Assembly: GCA_022843845.1 (NCBI GenBank)
Contig: JALHMW010000037.1
Coordinates: 1-38,496, forward strand
Source of the DNA: Archangium sp.
Lineage (GTDB): Bacteria; Myxococcota; Myxococcia; Myxococcales; Myxococcaceae
Reading direction: 5' to 3'
Length of the DNA stretch: 38,496 nucleotides
Part shown: positions 14,857-25,100 of the stretch, in pieces
Numbering within the stretch: position 1 is the stretch's first letter
Layout of the letters: each line of letters opens with the position of its first letter
Notes under the pieces: model-generated
What the model saw: the letters and a program-made list of their open reading frames with translations, nothing else
Database searches by the model: none
What the model was told of the DNA's origin: nothing
Position numbers and translations under genes: made by a program

Positions 14857-16314
14857 TCACCTGAGGCCGCGAGGAACGAGGCGCCGCGTCAGCGCGTCGA
14901 GGGCCGCATTGACGGCGAGCGCCATCACGGCCGAGGGCACGGCTCCGAGCAACACCAGCCGCAGATCGTTGAGCGAGAGGCCGGTGATGATGAGCGAGCC
15001 GTAGCCGCCGGCGCCGATGAGGGCCGCGATGGTGGCGGTGCCGACGTTGGTGACGGCAGAGAGCTGAATGCCGTTCAAGATCGCGACCGACGCGAGCGGG
15101 AACTCGATGGTCTTCAGCTTGTGCAGCGGAGAGAGCCCCAGCACCTCGGCCATCTCGAGGAGCGCCGGGTCGATCGACTCGAGCCCCGTCACCACGCCAC
15201 GGACGATGGGCAAGAGCCCGTAGAGGAAGAGCGCGGCCAGCGCCGAGCCTGCGCCCACGCCGAAGACGGGCATCAGGAGGCAGAGGAGGGCGATGGAGGG
15301 AATCGTCTGGAGCACGCCGGTCAACCCCATCACCAGCTGGCGCAGCCGCCGGCGCCGTGCGGCGAGGAGCCCGAGCGGGACCCCGACGAGGATCGACAAC
15401 ACCAGGCCACTGAGCACCAGCAGAAGGTGCTCCATCGTCAGCCGGCTCAGCTTCGAGCGCGTCGTCTCGGGAGCCGTGGTCTGAGCCGCCGTTCCTCCGT
15501 TCATCGCGGTGAGGACGTCGCGAGCGATCGTCGAGATCGGCTCTCGCTTCAGCTGTGCGCGTCCGTTGAGCTCGATCATCTTCGCATCAGTCAGCGTGCC
15601 GCCGAGCCGCTGGAGCGCGGCCCAGCTCTTCGGGAACCGCTCGGCGAAGTTCGAGCGCGCGAGCGCGAGGCCCTCGTAGCGGGCGAAGACGGCGAGATCG
15701 TCTTCCAGCACCACCAGGTCCTGCTGCGCGATGATCGCGTCGGTCGTGTAGACGTCGGTGACGTCGATCGCTCCCTCGTTCATCGCCGCGTACGCCACGA
15801 CGTGATCCATCGGGCGCGCAGCGGCGGTGAGGCCGTAGCGACGCTGCACCGCGGGCCAGCCGAAGTCGCCAGCGAAGAACTCCGGGCTGAAGCCAGCGCG
15901 CAGCGTCGTCACGCTTCGGAGCTGCGAGATCGTCGTCACGCCCAGCCGCTTCGCCGTCGTGCGCGTCAGGCCGAATCCGTACGTGTTGTTGAAGCCCAGC
16001 CCTGCGCCGACCAGGTAGCCCTTCGCCTCGGTTCGCCGCTTGAGCTCGTCGAACGCCGTCACGGCCGGGTCCTTCAGCACCACGTGCGCGAGCGTGCCGC
16101 TGTACTCGGGGAAGAGATCGATCGCCCCGGAGTCGAGCGCGGCGAAGACGATCGCGGTGCCTCCGAGCGCGAAGCGTCGCTCGACGGTGGCCTCTCCAGT
16201 GGCCTCGATGGTCTGCGCGAACAGCTCGCCCAGCACCTGGCCTTCGACGTCCATCTTCGAGCCGATCACGACGGTCGCCGCCACCGTGAGCGAGAGGAGG
16301 GTGGACGCGATCAT
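14857..16314 (-). CDS. ABC transporter substrate-binding/permease fusion (osmoprotectant type)
   Basis: A 485-residue fusion. After a short N-terminal hydrophobic segment (STLLSLTVAATVVIG) residues about 18-265 form an OpuC/ProX-like substrate-binding domain (GSKMDVEGQVLGELFAQ, DLFPEYSGTLAHVVL, DVTDVYTTDAIIAQQDL). Residues about 290-480 are a permease domain with about five membrane helices and the EAA loop EMAEVLGLSPLHKLKTIEFP that docks on the ATPase. Family members import glycine betaine, choline, carnitine or related compounds such as ergothioneine. In the fusions I know (BusAB/OpuF/EgtU type) the permease comes first and the binding domain second; here the order is reversed. It overlaps the ATPase gene by four bases (ATGA). 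The ligand cannot be stated from sequence. Confidence 0.88.
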   Translation of the reverse strand: MIASTLLSLTVAATVVIGSKMDVEGQVLGELFAQTIEATGEATVERRFALGGTAIVFAALDSGAIDLFPEYSGTLAHVVLKDPAVTAFDELKRRTEAKGYLVGAGLGFNNTYGFGLTRTTAKRLGVTTISQLRSVTTLRAGFSPEFFAGDFGWPAVQRRYGLTAAARPMDHVVAYAAMNEGAIDVTDVYTTDAIIAQQDLVVLEDDLAVFARYEGLALARSNFAERFPKSWAALQRLGGTLTDAKMIELNGRAQLKREPISTIARDVLTAMNGGTAAQTTAPETTRSKLSRLTMEHLLLVLSGLVLSILVGVPLGLLAARRRRLRQLVMGLTGVLQTIPSIALLCLLMPVFGVGAGSALAALFLYGLLPIVRGVVTGLESIDPALLEMAEVLGLSPLHKLKTIEFPLASVAILNGIQLSAVTNVGTATIAALIGAGGYGSLIITGLSLNDLRLVLLGAVPSAVMALAVNAALDALTRRLVPRGLR

Positions 16315-17057
16315 GGCGAGAGCCGGTGCAGGCTGCGCTGCGACGCCAGGAAGCGCGAGACGAAGTCCGACGCGGGGTGCTCGAGCAGCGCCGCGACCGG
16401 GCCGTGTTGAACGACGCGCCCCTCGTTGAGCAGCGTCACGGTGTCGGCGAACCAGGCCGCTTCAGCCAGATCGTGGGTGACGAACACGACCGTCTTCTTC
16501 GTGGTGGAGAAAAGCGCCTTCAGCTCCGTCTGCAGCTCGGCGCGGAGCATGGGGTCCACGGCTCCCAGCGGCTCATCGAGGAGCAGGAGCGGCGGATCGA
16601 GCGCCAACGCCCGCGCCAGCGAGACGCGCTGCCGTTGACCGCCGCTGAGCTCGGCCGGGAGTCGCTCCGCCAGGCCCATCGAGAGCCCGACGCGTGTGAG
16701 CAGCGACTCGAGTGGCAGTGGGAGCGCGCGCTGCTGCGCCGCCGCCGAGAGCTCGATGTTCCGACGCACGGACAGATGCGGGAAGAGACCGCCGCTCTGA
16801 ACCACGTAGCCGATGGTCGTCGCCAGCGTCGCCCGGGGAATCGACGCGACGGACTTCGCGCCGAGCTGCGCCGTCCCCGCGCTCACCTTCAGCAACCCGA
16901 GCAACACGCGGAGGATCGTCGACTTGCCACACCCGCTCGGCCCCAGCAGCACATGGGTCTGCCCGGCCGTGAGGCGCAGGTCGACGTCGCGGAGCACGAC
17001 AGCTCTACCGAGCCGCACCTCGACGCCACTGAGCTCGATCGCCGCCGGGTCGGTCAT
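16311..17057 (-). CDS. ABC transporter ATP-binding protein (osmoprotectant uptake type)
   Basis: A 248-residue ABC ATPase with Walker A GPSGCGKS (residues 39-46), Q-loop in YVVQSGGLFPHLSV, signature LSGGQRQR, Walker B LLLLDEPLGAVD and the H-loop VTHDLAEA. The Q-loop/FPHLSV stretch and the L-G-A-V-D after Walker B are typical of the ProV/OpuCA group, but the C-terminal CBS domains of classical ProV/OpuCA (osmosensing) are absent. It is the first gene of the minus-strand block and is divergent from selD across 100 bases, which must hold both promoters. It powers the binding-protein/permease fusion that follows. Confidence 0.93.
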   Translation of the reverse strand: MTDPAAIELSGVEVRLGRAVVLRDVDLRLTAGQTHVLLGPSGCGKSTILRVLLGLLKVSAGTAQLGAKSVASIPRATLATTIGYVVQSGGLFPHLSVRRNIELSAAAQQRALPLPLESLLTRVGLSMGLAERLPAELSGGQRQRVSLARALALDPPLLLLDEPLGAVDPMLRAELQTELKALFSTTKKTVVFVTHDLAEAAWFADTVTLLNEGRVVQHGPVAALLEHPASDFVSRFLASQRSLHRLSP

Positions 17058-17157
17058 GTGGGGTCCAGGTCGCCGTCGAAGGGGTCGTTCTTCATCGAGC
17101 GGGCTCCGGAAACGAGGGTGTGCGCGCGATCTGCCACGAGGCTATGCAGCGGTCACC

Positions 17158-18201
17158 ATGAACGCTCCGGTGCCGAAGCTGACCCAGCTGTCGAACTGTG
17201 CAGGCTGTGCCGCCAAGTTGCGTCCCGATGTGCTCCACGACGTGCTGCGCGGCATCTCGAACACGAAGGTGAAGGCCGCGCTGGTGGGCTTCGAGACGAG
17301 CGACGACGCGGCGGTCTATCAGCTGAGGTCGGATCTCGCGGTGGTCGAGACGGTCGACTTCTTCCCGCCGGTGCTCGACGACCCGTTCGCCTACGGGCAG
17401 ATCGCCGCCGCCAACGCGATGAGCGACATCTGGGCGATGGGCGCGACGCCGATCTTCGCGCTCAACATCGTCGCGTTCCCGAAGGAACTTCCAATCGAGA
17501 TCCTCCACGAGATCCTCGCGGGTGGCGCGTCGAAGGCGAAGGAGGCCGGCATTCCCATCCTCGGCGGTCACTCCATTCAATCGCCTGAGCCGAAGTACGG
17601 CATGGCGGTGACGGGCACGATTCACCCGAAGAAGATCCTCACCAACGCCGGCGGCAAGGCGGGCGACGTCCTCATCCTCACCAAGCCCATCGGCACCGGC
17701 ATCGCGACGACGGCGCTCAAGCGGGGGCTGGCGTCGAAGGCGCTGATCGCCCGAGTCACGAAGCAGATGTCGACGCTCAACAAGGCTGCGGGCGAGGTGT
17801 TCGCGAGTGGGAAGTTCAAGGTGAACGCGCTCACCGACGTGACGGGGTTCGGCCTGCTCGGCCACGGACTCGAGATCGCCAGAGGCGCGAAGCTGCGCGC
17901 GGTGATCGAGCTGGAGCACGTGCCGTTGCTGCCTGAGATCGCGTCGCTCGCCGAGCAGGGCGTGGTGCCGGGTGGAACGAAGACCAACCTCGAGCATGCG
18001 CAGAAGGGCGTCACCTTCCCCCAAGGGTTGCCCGAGGCCATCAAGCAGGTCCTCGCTGATGCGCAGACCAACGGTGGTTTGCTCGCCTGCGTGCCCGCGA
18101 AAGACGCGACGAAGGCGCTCAAGCTGCTCGCGGCGAAGAAGGTCGAGGCCTGGCCGATCGGGCGGCTGGAGAAGGGCAAGCCCGGGCTGACGATCGCCTG
18201 A
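17158..18201 (+). CDS. selD: Selenide, water dikinase (selenophosphate synthetase)
   Basis: A 347-residue SelD. It makes selenophosphate from selenide and ATP, the selenium donor for selenocysteine, selenouridine and labile selenium cofactors. The catalytic Cys17 and Lys20 lie in SNCAGCAAKL; an extra Cys14 is present and the position two after Cys17 is Ala instead of the second Cys of the E. coli form. No in-frame TGA occurs here, so it is the cysteine form. The segments SDDAAVY, ANAMSDIWAMGATPIFALN, GGHSIQSPEPKYGMAVTG and DVTGFGLLGHGLEIA are the ATP- and metal-binding signatures. The ATG at 17158 gives the family N-terminus. Thioredoxin follows after 19 bases. No selA, selB or selU is in the window, so the selenium pathway served is not known. 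Confidence 0.95.
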   Translation: MNAPVPKLTQLSNCAGCAAKLRPDVLHDVLRGISNTKVKAALVGFETSDDAAVYQLRSDLAVVETVDFFPPVLDDPFAYGQIAAANAMSDIWAMGATPIFALNIVAFPKELPIEILHEILAGGASKAKEAGIPILGGHSIQSPEPKYGMAVTGTIHPKKILTNAGGKAGDVLILTKPIGTGIATTALKRGLASKALIARVTKQMSTLNKAAGEVFASGKFKVNALTDVTGFGLLGHGLEIARGAKLRAVIELEHVPLLPEIASLAEQGVVPGGTKTNLEHAQKGVTFPQGLPEAIKQVLADAQTNGGLLACVPAKDATKALKLLAAKKVEAWPIGRLEKGKPGLTIA

Positions 18202-18220
18202 GGCTGCTTACTCGTAGAAC

Positions 18221-18643
18221 ATGTTCCGCTGCCCTTCGTGTGGTGCCTTCAATCGTGTCTCTGCTGGCCACGCCGGCGTTCCGACCTGTGGCCGATGCAA
18301 GAAGGACCTCGACACCTCGGGCGCGCCGCAAGAGGTCGACGCTGACGGCTACGCGAGGGCGGTGGCGTCGTCTCCAGTCCCCGTGTTGGTCGACTTCTGG
18401 GCGCCGTGGTGTGGGCCGTGTCGCATGGCCGCGCCGATCCTCGACCAGGTCGGCCGGCAGAAGGCTGGCGCGCTCGTGGTGCTGAAGGTGAACACCGACG
18501 AACACCCGCAGCCGTCCGCGCAGCTGGGCATTCGCGGCATCCCGACCTTCGTCGTCTTCAAGGGTGGGCGTGAGGCGGCGCGGCAGTCGGGCGTGTTGCC
18601 AGCGCCGCAGATGGCTCAGTGGGTCGAGGCTCAGTCAGGCTGA
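18221..18643 (+). CDS. trxC: Thioredoxin with N-terminal zinc ribbon (Trx2/TrxC type)
   Basis: A 140-residue cytoplasmic thioredoxin. Cys4, Cys7, Cys23 and Cys26 (CPSC...CGRC) form the N-terminal zinc ribbon that defines the TrxC branch. The redox active site is WCGPC at residues 63-67, and the cis-proline loop is GIRGIPTFVVFKGG. TrxC proteins reduce disulfides and are often stress-induced. It lies 19 bases after selD; thioredoxin and selenium handling are biochemically connected, but this could be coincidence. The ATG is kept because it places the ribbon at the very N-terminus as in the family. Confidence 0.95.
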   Translation: MFRCPSCGAFNRVSAGHAGVPTCGRCKKDLDTSGAPQEVDADGYARAVASSPVPVLVDFWAPWCGPCRMAAPILDQVGRQKAGALVVLKVNTDEHPQPSAQLGIRGIPTFVVFKGGREAARQSGVLPAPQMAQWVEAQSG

Positions 18644-18683
18644 CGACTGGAGCGATCCTCGAAGGCGCGTCATACTCGCCGCC

Positions 18684-19469
18684 GTGAGAGCGCTGCTCCT
18701 GTCGGGCCTCGTCGCGACGGCATCGCTGGCCGGGCCCGTCATCGTGATCGACCCGGGCCATGGCGGCGCGCAAGAGGGCGCCTCGTCGGCGGCGGGGCTG
18801 CTCGAGAAGAACCTGGCCTTGAGCATCGCGAAGAAGCTCAAAGCGAAGCTCGAGGCCGATCTCGAGGCGAAGGTGAAGCTGACCCGAGACGGCGACTCGC
18901 GGCTCCACCTCGACGAGCGCGTGCTGCTCGCCAACCGGCAGCGCCCCGATCTCTTCGTGTCGATTCACGCCAACTCGATGCCGACCGCGACCCAGCGCCG
19001 CGTCAACGAGGGCATCGAGACGTACTTCCTGTCGGCCGCCGCCAGCGGTGAAGACGCGAAGAAGGTCGCCGCGCGCGAGAACGCCGAGGCGCGACAGCAG
19101 GCGAAGGGCCCGTCGTCCGACACGCTCGCCTTCATCCTCGCCGATCTGCAGAAGGCCGAGACGCACCACGACTCGTCGCGCCTCGCCTACTCGGTGCACG
19201 AGTCGCTGATCGCCGGCACCGGCGCGCAGGACCGTGGCGTGCAGCAGGCGCCGTTCTACGTGCTGATGGGCCTCGAGGCGCCGGCGGTGTTGATCGAGGT
19301 CGGCTTCGTCTCGCACCCGAAAGAGGGCGCGCGGCTGGGCGAGGCGAAGTACCAGGAGCAGCTCGCCGAGAGCATCGCCTCGGGCATCAAGGCCTTCCTC
19401 GCGCAGATCGACGCTCGTGAGCGCAAGCGGAGCGAAGGCGTCGTCCCCGCGCCAGAAGCCGGGAAGTAG
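18684..19469 (+). CDS. N-acetylmuramoyl-L-alanine amidase (Amidase_3, AmiC-like)
   Basis: A 261-residue exported zinc amidase that removes stem peptides from peptidoglycan. A signal peptide (VRALLLSGLVATASLAG) is directly followed by the catalytic domain. Zinc and catalytic residues are present: His26 (DPGHGG), Glu41 (LEKN), His96 (SIHANS) and Glu205 (LIEVGFVSH). The GTG at 18684 is chosen because it starts the signal peptide; frame upstream of it overlaps the thioredoxin gene and encodes an Arg-rich stretch. An insertion of helical, charged character (residues about 118-165) between the core strands may be an autoinhibitory or regulatory element like those of AmiA/AmiC. No AMIN or LysM domain is present. 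Confidence 0.92.
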   Translation: MRALLLSGLVATASLAGPVIVIDPGHGGAQEGASSAAGLLEKNLALSIAKKLKAKLEADLEAKVKLTRDGDSRLHLDERVLLANRQRPDLFVSIHANSMPTATQRRVNEGIETYFLSAAASGEDAKKVAARENAEARQQAKGPSSDTLAFILADLQKAETHHDSSRLAYSVHESLIAGTGAQDRGVQQAPFYVLMGLEAPAVLIEVGFVSHPKEGARLGEAKYQEQLAESIASGIKAFLAQIDARERKRSEGVVPAPEAGK

Positions 19470-19509
19470 CGCGTCGCATCAGGACGGAAGACCGTGTAGA
19501 GCGCGCGCC

Positions 19510-20219
<710 letters not shown>

Positions 20220-20223
<4 letters not shown>

Positions 20224-20804
20224 AGGACCTCGTCTTCGCCACCTCGAACAGGGGCAAGCTCGTCGAGCTGCAGGGGCTCGTCGGGGCCGGCGTGGTGATT
20301 CAGTCCCTCGTCGACTTTCCGCAGATCGGCGAGATCCCCGAGACGGCTGACACCTTCGAAGGCAACGCCGAGCTCAAGGCGCGCGCGGTAGCGACGGCGA
20401 CGGGTCGATGGGCGCTGGCAGATGACTCGGGCCTGGTGGTCGACGCGCTCGGCGGGCGGCCGGGAGTGTACTCAGCGCGGTACGCTCCGACCGACGGTGA
20501 GCGCATCGCGAAGTTGCTCGCTGAGCTCTCCGCCGTGCCCGACGAGAAGCGCACCGCTCGGTTCGTCTGTTCGTTGTGCCTGTGCGGCCCCGCCGGAGAG
20601 GTCGTGTTCACCCGCGGCAGCTGCGAAGGCCGAATCGGCCACGGTCCACGGGGCGCGCATGGGTTCGGGTACGATCCCATCTTCGAGCTCCCCGACGGCC
20701 ACACGCTCGCCGAGCTCACGCACGATCAGAAGTCGGGCCTCTCTCATCGAGGCCACGCGTTCCGGTTGATGGTGCCGGAGCTGAAGACGCGCCTCGGCGG
20801 TTAA
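20220..20804 (+). CDS. rdgB: XTP/dITP diphosphatase (Ham1-like)
   Basis: A 194-residue house-cleaning nucleotidase that hydrolyses non-canonical purine triphosphates (XTP, ITP, dITP). The SxNxxK motif is ATSNRGK (Ser9, Asn10, Lys13). The catalytic aspartates are in ALADDSGLVVDALGG, followed by PGVYSARYA and the base-recognition segment HGFGYDPIFELPDG; SHRGHAF is the usual C-terminal motif. It is translationally coupled to rph by an ATGA overlap. Its TAA stop shares two bases with the convergent rnhB stop in the sequence TTAA. Confidence 0.97.
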
Positions 20805-21637
20805 CGCTTCGCTGCCGAGGTCGCAGTGGCGAACAGATCCTGCTGCTCCGGGTCGAGCCCGAGCACCCGGCGAACCGGCGCATAGCTGCGACGATGAAAG
20901 GGCAGGGCGCCGTACTTCTCGAGCGCGGCGAGGTGCACCGGCGTCGGGTAGCCCTTGTGCGCGTCGAAGCCGTACTCGGGGTGCTGCTTCGCCAGCTCGT
21001 TCATGTGCCGGTCGCGCGTCGTCTTGGCGAGGATCGCACCGGCCGCGATCGACAGGCTCTGCGCGTCGCCCTTGATGATGCCCTGCTGCGGTTGGGGCAC
21101 GCCGGGCACCCTGCGCGCATCGACGAGCAGGTAGTCAGGCGCGAGCTTCAGCCCTTCGACCGCGCGGCGCATCGCCAGCAGGCCCGCCTGGTAGATGTTG
21201 ATGGTGTCGATCTCTTCGTGGCTCGCCCAGCCCGTGGCCCACGCGATCGCGTCACGCTTCACGGCCTCGGCCAGCTGGTCTCGCGTCGACTCGTCGAGAA
21301 TCTTCTTGGAGTCGTCGAGCCCGCGCAGCTTGTAGCCGAGCGGGAGGATCGCCGCGCCCGCCACGACTGGGCCCGCGCACGGGCCGGCGCCCGCTTCGTC
21401 GACGCCTGCGATCAACTTGAAGCCCTGGGCCCACAGCTCGTTTTCGAACTTGAGCATGTGCCGCAGCCGTTGGCCTTCGGCGCGGTTGCCGGCCTGCCGT
21501 GACTTGAGCGCCTTCGCGAGGGCGAGCGCGCCGGCGCGGCCATCGGCCTCGAGCGTCGACACCAGTGACGACGGCACCGCGGCGCCCTCACGCAGGTACT
21601 TCTGCCGCAGCTCGGCGAGCGACGCCTTCTTCGACAT
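20801..21637 (-). CDS. rnhB: Ribonuclease HII with N-terminal extension and altered GRG motif
   Basis: A 278-residue RNase HII, which cuts RNA in RNA-DNA duplexes and excises single ribonucleotides. Catalytic Asp80 and Glu81 (GVDEAGAGP) and Asp in GLDDSKK and LLVDARRV are present, and the C-terminal FDAHKGYPTPVHLAAL is typical. Two oddities: the GRG motif that recognises the ribo-deoxyribo junction reads GAG (residues 83-85), and a 70-residue helical N-terminal extension (LAELRQKYLREG, ALALAKALKSRQAG) precedes the core, as in some long RNase HII/HIII proteins. It starts 6 bases after the small lipoprotein gene and is probably cotranscribed with it. Confidence 0.93.
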   Translation of the reverse strand: MSKKASLAELRQKYLREGAAVPSSLVSTLEADGRAGALALAKALKSRQAGNRAEGQRLRHMLKFENELWAQGFKLIAGVDEAGAGPCAGPVVAGAAILPLGYKLRGLDDSKKILDESTRDQLAEAVKRDAIAWATGWASHEEIDTINIYQAGLLAMRRAVEGLKLAPDYLLVDARRVPGVPQPQQGIIKGDAQSLSIAAGAILAKTTRDRHMNELAKQHPEYGFDAHKGYPTPVHLAALEKYGALPFHRRSYAPVRRVLGLDPEQQDLFATATSAAKR

Positions 21638-21643
21638 GAGCGG

Positions 21644-22036
21644 TCAGCGCTGCAGCTGCAGGCGCAGATCGCGGGGCTCGACGATCGAGCCAGAGCACTC
21701 GCTCGGCGTGAAGGTGAAGCGGCCGCTGTTCGAGGTGAGGCCGTTGAAGGTCGCCGTCACCGTCACGGGGCCGTCGCCGACCACCTTGCCGTCGATCAAC
21801 GCGATGCCCCGGTTGTCGGTCTTGCCGGTCGACTTCTTCGACATCGTGGTGTCGTTGATCGCCGTCACGTCGGCGCCGGCGACCGCCATGCCGCTGAGAT
21901 CGACCACCTCGACGGGCCACGTCGTCGAGAACGTGTCGCAGTTGACGCGAATTCGCCCACCATCAGCCTCGACGTTGCCGGGATCGATGCAGCCAAGCAG
22001 CGCGACGGACACGACCAGAGTCAGAGCGAAACGCAT
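21644..22036 (-). CDS. Small lipoprotein with Ig-like domain
   Basis: A 130-residue protein starting MRFALTLVVSVALLGCID, a signal peptide with lipobox ALLGC, so it is probably anchored in a membrane. The remainder has the pattern of an Ig-like or carboxypeptidase-regulatory-like fold: VEVVDLSGMAVAGADVTAIND, GKTDNRGIALIDGKVVGDG, VTVTATFNG and GRFTFTPSEC. Two cysteines (NCD, ECS) may form a disulfide. The ATG at 22036 is used; a longer frame upstream enters the divergent promoter region of the helicase gene. Function unknown. Confidence 0.85.
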   Translation of the reverse strand: MRFALTLVVSVALLGCIDPGNVEADGGRIRVNCDTFSTTWPVEVVDLSGMAVAGADVTAINDTTMSKKSTGKTDNRGIALIDGKVVGDGPVTVTATFNGLTSNSGRFTFTPSECSGSIVEPRDLRLQLQR

Positions 22037-22152
22037 GACCGCGGCACCTACACCCGGCTGGAGGCGGGGGCAACGGTTGTGCACAGGAGCAGTATCGAGC
22101 AGTAGCACCGCCCCTCGAGCCCTGTTACTTGGGTCGTTCGCCCGCTCGTCAC

Positions 22153-25100
22153 ATGAACGCACCAACCTCCAAGCTTCCACCCGACGACGGCCTCTGGCTC
22201 AAGAGCCTCCGAGACGACGTCGTTCCCACGATCTTCAAGAAGGGCCGGCAGTGCGCCGAGGCGCGTCGCGTCTCGACCCTCGGCCGCACCGAGACCGGAA
22301 TCGCAGCGCGCGTCGCTGGCACCGAAGGCCAGAAGTACGAGGTGCAGGTCGCGCCGGCTGACGACGGAAAGATCGAGTCGAGCTGCACCTGTGAGGTGTG
22401 GGGCAAAGAGGGCCCTCACTGCGAACACGTCATCGCCGCCGCGCTCATCTACCTGACGCGCATTCGCGCCGCGCAGAACGCCGCGCCGCTCGAGACCGCA
22501 TCCGAGACCCCGCAGACCACCGACGAAGGCGAAGGCGGCGAGGCGGCGTCTCCGCTCGCCAACGAGCGACAGGCCCCCGAGTCGTCGGAGCCCGTCGGCG
22601 TGCCCACCGTCGCCAAGCTCGAGAACTGGCTCGGCCTCTCGGCGCTGCCCGATCTCGAGTTCGTCTACCGAATCACGCCGACCAACGCGCAGTCCGGCGG
22701 CAGGGTCTGGGTCGTCGAGGCGCGTCGCTCCGATCAGCAGGCCAAAGGGCCCGTTCACGTCAAACGCCTGCTCTCGGCTGGCGCGCGCATCACGCCCGCG
22801 GACGAGCGCGTGTTCCAGGACCTCGGCCGTCACGAGATCCGCTTCGACTCGAAGATCGTGCTCGGCGATGACGACATGGCCGACCTGCTCGAGGTGCTGA
22901 AGAACCGGCGCGTCGTCTACCGCGGCACCGCGCTCGTCTTCGGCTCCGAGCCCGCCCGCCCCGTCATCAAGTTGAGCAACAAGCCCGATGGCGCGATCGC
23001 GCGGGTCGACGTGGCGCTGCCAGACGGCACCACGCTGCAGCTCAAAGAAGTCATCGTGCTCTGCGGGCGTCGCACGTGGGTCATCGCGGGGCAGAACGCG
23101 CACGTGCTCGAGCCTGACTTCCCGCCGCGCATGCTGCGCAAGTGGATGCTCGAGCCGCAGATGTCGTTCCCGCCGTCGCAGCTCGATCGCACCCTGTCGT
23201 TCTTCGCCGCCCACCTGCCGCGGTACCGCCTCTCGCTGCAGGCCGACGGCATCGACGTCGACGACACCTCGGAGCCTGGCTTCATCGTCACCCTCGAGGG
23301 CCGCGCCGACTACGTGAAGGCGCAGCTCGCCGCGCGGTACGGGCAGGCCGTGACCGTGCCGGTCTCTCCGTCGGCGAAGTACCTGGGCTACGCGAGCGGC
23401 GGCACCGGTGATGCGCGCAAGCTCTTCCTGCGGCGCGACGAGCTCGAGCGCACCGCCGGCAAGCACCTCGTCGACGCGGGGCTCCGCTACGACGACGCCA
23501 CCAGCTCCTACGAGGCGCTGGGTGACAAGGCGATCGACTTCTGGACGAACGGACGCACCAGCCTGCCCAAGGGGTGGGAGGTCTTCGCCGCGGCGCCTCC
23601 GAAGCTGCGCATGCGCGCCAAGCTGCGCCCGCGCATTCGCGTGAACATGTCGTCGGTGAACTGGTTCGATCTCGAGGCCGAGTTCGTCAGTGAAGATCAA
23701 TCGGTCGATCTCGGCGCCGTGCGAATGTTCCTCGAGTCGGGCCGCAAGTTCATCGCGCTCAAAGACGGCTCGTTCGCCGAGGTCGATCTCGCCGAGCTGA
23801 GAGCTGCTGCGACGCTGCTCGAAGAGGCCGGCGCGATGCCGGGCAAGAAGACGACGAAGCTGCCGCTCTTCCACGCGACCGCGCTCGATCTGCTCGCCAC
23901 CCTGGGCGACGTCGAGGTCGAAGCGAAGGCCAAGCGCGCCATCGCCGAGCTCAAGGAGATCGACGGCATTCCGCCGGTGAAGGCGCCTGACGGGCTCACC
24001 GCGACCTTGCGCCACTACCAGGAGGCCGGGCTCTCGTGGCTCTGGTTCCTCTTCCGTCACGGCCTCTCGGGCGTGCTCGCCGACGACATGGGCCTCGGCA
24101 AGACGGTGCAGGCCCTCTCGCTGCTGCTGAAGGTGAAGCAGGAGCACGGCAGCAAGCCGGTGCTCGTCGTCGCGCCGACGTCGGTGCTCCCGAACTGGGA
24201 GCGTGAGATCGAGCGCTTCGTGCCCTCGTTGTCGCGCTTCACGTGGCACGGCGCCGATCGCAAAGAGAACATCGGCATGCTCGAGAAGGTCGATGTGGTG
24301 CTGACGAGCTACTCGCTCATCCGCCGCGACATCGAGCAGCTCAAGCTGGTGAAGTTCCGCACCGTCATTCTCGACGAGGCGCAGAACATCAAGAACGCCG
24401 ACTCGGCCACCGCGCAGGCCTGCAAGACGATCGACGCCGACAGCCGCGTCGCGCTCACCGGCACGCCGCTCGAGAACCGCCTCTCGGAGCTCTGGAGCAT
24501 CTTCGACTTCCTGATGCCCGGCTTCCTCGGCAGCGCCGACGCCTTCAACGAGCGCTTCGAGCACCCGATCATGGTGCAGGGCGACATGGAGACGCGCGAG
24601 CGCCTCAAGCGCCGCATTCACCCGTTCATCCTCCGCCGCCTCAAGACCGAGGTCGCCAAGGATCTGCCGCCCAAGACCGAGGTCGTCACCTGGGTCGACA
24701 TGGAGCCGGGCCAGCAGGCGCTGTACCGCGAGGTGCTGCAGGAGACGAAGCGCAAGGTCTACGATCAGATCGAGAAGCAGGGCTTCAACAAGTCGCGCAT
24801 CTCGATCCTCTCGGCGCTCATGAAGCTGCGGCAGGTCTGCTGCGATCCCCGGCTGCTGAAGCTGCCGCCCGGAACGCAGCTTCCTCCCTCGGCCAAGCTC
24901 GAGCGCTTCGGCGAGCTCGTCGATGAGCTCGTTCGTGAAGGCCACCGCGCGCTGATCTTCAGCCAGTTCACCGAGATGCTCGAGCTGCTCAAGGAGCAGG
25001 CCGACGCGAAGAAGCTCGGGTACCTCTACCTCGACGGCCGCACCAAGGACCGCATGGGCAAGGTCGACGCCTTCAACGCGCCTGACGGGCCGCCGATCTT

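Noticed and set aside
17158..18643. Selenocysteine codon in selD or the thioredoxin
   Set aside because: Neither gene contains an in-frame TGA; both active sites use cysteine.
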